From: an uncultured Spirochaetaceae bacterium | Lineage (GTDB): Bacteria; Spirochaetota; Spirochaetia; Treponematales; Treponemataceae | DNA length: 6,971 bases | Assembly (NCBI GenBank): GCA_902773215.1 | Contig: CACYDQ010000429.1 | Location: forward strand, 1 to 6,971 | Reading direction: 5' to 3' | In this document: piece by piece, positions 6,074 through 6,971 of the stretch | Layout of the letters: every line of letters begins with the position of its first letter | Position numbering within the stretch: position 1 is the stretch's first letter | Program-made: the position numbers and the translations under genes | Notes under the pieces: model-generated | What the model was told of the DNA's origin: nothing | Seen by the model: only the letters and a program-made list of their open reading frames with translations | Database searches by the model: none

Positions 6074-6913
6074 TCAGCTTTTCTCCCGCCGCTCGAAAAG
6101 CCACTGCTGGATGCGGAAGATCAGGGCTGGGTTCAGCCGGTAGATAAAGCCCTTGACGGCTTTTTTCGCGCCGTCTTTCCAGGTCATGTCCGCCCGGTCC
6201 GTCTCAAGGACAAAGCCTTCCCGCCCGCAGAACTCGCGGAAGCCCCTGACCAGGCGGCCCCGCCCCACGGACCCGTCACCGGTCGGGTCAAAGAAGCTGA
6301 AAAGGGATTCACCAGAAAGCCGCCAGACGGACTGGGACAAGTCACGTGACCAGACGGTTCCTTCCCGCTCGAAGTCCCATGCGCTGACGCTGTGGCCGTC
6401 CAGAAGCGACTCAATGTAAAGGCTGTCCCAGATTGCCGGAGGATTCACGGATACCCGGTATGGCTCGTCCCGCCCTATCTCGCTGAAGGAAATCCCCTCC
6501 CCGCTTTGAACCGCAGCCCCGCGCGAGTCCCTGTCGGACAGCTTGAAGATGCCCGCACGTTTGTCCTGCACGACACGGAAGGCGGCATCTATCTTGCCCC
6601 CGTCCACCGGGGCAGAGAGGATAAAGTCGTCCAGCATGACAAGGACGTGGCGGGTCGGAATCTGCCGCACGGCATACAGGAGGCAGTCGCTCCAGCTCTT
6701 GCCCCTGCCCGCCATCAGGACTTCGTCGAAGAAGCGGGGTGTGACGGCATTCGCATCTCCTTCTGCCCGGCAGTCCCGGCTCTCGGTCAGGAGGTACTTC
6801 TTGAAAGGGCAGCCGGGCCAGTATTTGACCGCCGACTGCTCAAAGACGCTCACTATGTCCATGTACTTGTCACAGGAGACAAGCAGGAGCGAAAGCCCTT
6901 CTTCTTTTTCCAT
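6074..6913 (-). CDS. Glycosyltransferase-like protein, probable surface-glycan biosynthesis
   Basis: Protein of 279 residues that resembles a family of uncharacterised glycosyltransferase-like proteins found in capsule and O-antigen loci. Visible features: an N-terminal beta-strand pattern LSLLLVSCDKYMD (7-19) followed by YWPGCPFKKYLLTES (31-45), then WSDCLLYAV (74-82), a hydrophobic strand ending in acidic residues HVLVMLDDFIL (89-99) where LDD would correspond to the GT-A metal-binding DxD region, and NPPAIWD (157-163) with AWDFE (178-182), both typical of that family as I remember it. No signal peptide or membrane span is evident; a basic C-terminus (249-279) with hydrophobic patches could sit on the inner membrane. 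The ATG at 6913-6911 is supported by AGGGGAGG (6926-6919), five bases upstream. A short open frame ends 11 bases upstream, suggesting an operon entering from the right. Sugar donor and acceptor cannot be told. Confidence 0.6.
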   Translation of the reverse strand: MEKEEGLSLLLVSCDKYMDIVSVFEQSAVKYWPGCPFKKYLLTESRDCRAEGDANAVTPRFFDEVLMAGRGKSWSDCLLYAVRQIPTRHVLVMLDDFILSAPVDGGKIDAAFRVVQDKRAGIFKLSDRDSRGAAVQSGEGISFSEIGRDEPYRVSVNPPAIWDSLYIESLLDGHSVSAWDFEREGTVWSRDLSQSVWRLSGESLFSFFDPTGDGSVGRGRLVRGFREFCGREGFVLETDRADMTWKDGAKKAVKGFIYRLNPALIFRIQQWLFERREKS

Positions 6914-6924
6914 GCAGCCCTCCC

Positions 6925-6971
6925 CTATTTGAAGTAACCCAGCGTAACAGGGTTTGTCTCGGTGCAGGAGA
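6925..6971 (-). CDS. Possible C-terminal end of an upstream minus-strand gene (partial)
   Basis: Reading the minus strand from the right edge, one frame stays open for 14 codons and ends at TAG (6927-6925), giving SCTETNPVTLGYFK. The stop shares bases with the ribosome binding site of the following gene and lies 11 bases before its ATG, a spacing typical of genes in one operon. The fragment is too short to identify, and an open frame of this length is expected by chance, so the call rests on spacing. Confidence 0.4.
   Translation of the reverse strand, partial: SCTETNPVTLGYFK

Noticed and set aside
6936..6954. Inverted repeat AACCC (6936-6940) and GGGTT (6950-6954) as a terminator or operator
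   Set aside because: Only 5 bp with a 9-base loop and no T-run; it lies within the probable end of an upstream coding region.
1..6971. CRISPR arrays, insertion sequences, tRNA or rRNA genes, toxin-antitoxin or defence systems
   Set aside because: I looked on both strands and saw no spaced identical repeats, terminal inverted repeats with transposase, structured RNA genes other than the riboswitch, or matching protein motifs.

Overview
The window looks like chromosomal DNA of a GC-rich Gram-negative bacterium, most plausibly a host-associated Treponema-like spirochaete. Three things point that way: the thiB-thiP-thiQ operon under a TPP riboswitch (an arrangement known in Treponema denticola), a BspA-type leucine-rich-repeat protein of the LRR_5 kind common in treponemes and gut anaerobes, and the style of the glycosyltransferase-like gene. 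The genus is an inference; no rRNA or other decisive marker is present.

Left part (2-1465, + strand): the 3' end of serS (seryl-tRNA synthetase), followed 9 bases after its stop codon by a complete AI-2E/PerM-family membrane protein gene. The ribosome binding site of the second gene overlaps the stop codon of the first.

Centre (1480-5025, + strand): a compact thiamine-import operon. A near-consensus sigma-70 promoter fires almost directly into a TPP riboswitch aptamer. The 3' strand of that aptamer carries the Shine-Dalgarno sequence of thiB, so there is almost no separate expression platform. ThiB (lipoprotein binding protein), ThiP (fused two-domain permease) and ThiQ (ATPase) follow with overlapping reading frames (ATGA overlap, then a 14-base overlap). 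They should be translated as one coupled unit and build one ABC importer for thiamine and/or its phosphates, repressed when TPP is plentiful.

Right part: a BspA-like LRR gene (5102-5995, +) of visibly lower GC than its neighbours, built from a duplicated module. It converges on a minus-strand glycosyltransferase-like gene (6913-6074). Upstream of that gene, at the window edge, lies what appears to be the last 14 codons of another minus-strand gene, suggesting a surface-glycan operon entering from the right.

Most of this is ordinary, recognisable biology. I found no undescribed defence, mobile or RNA system. The parts most worth a second look are the architecture of the riboswitch (including an internal copy of the Shine-Dalgarno sequence and its perfect complement) and the compositionally distinct LRR gene.
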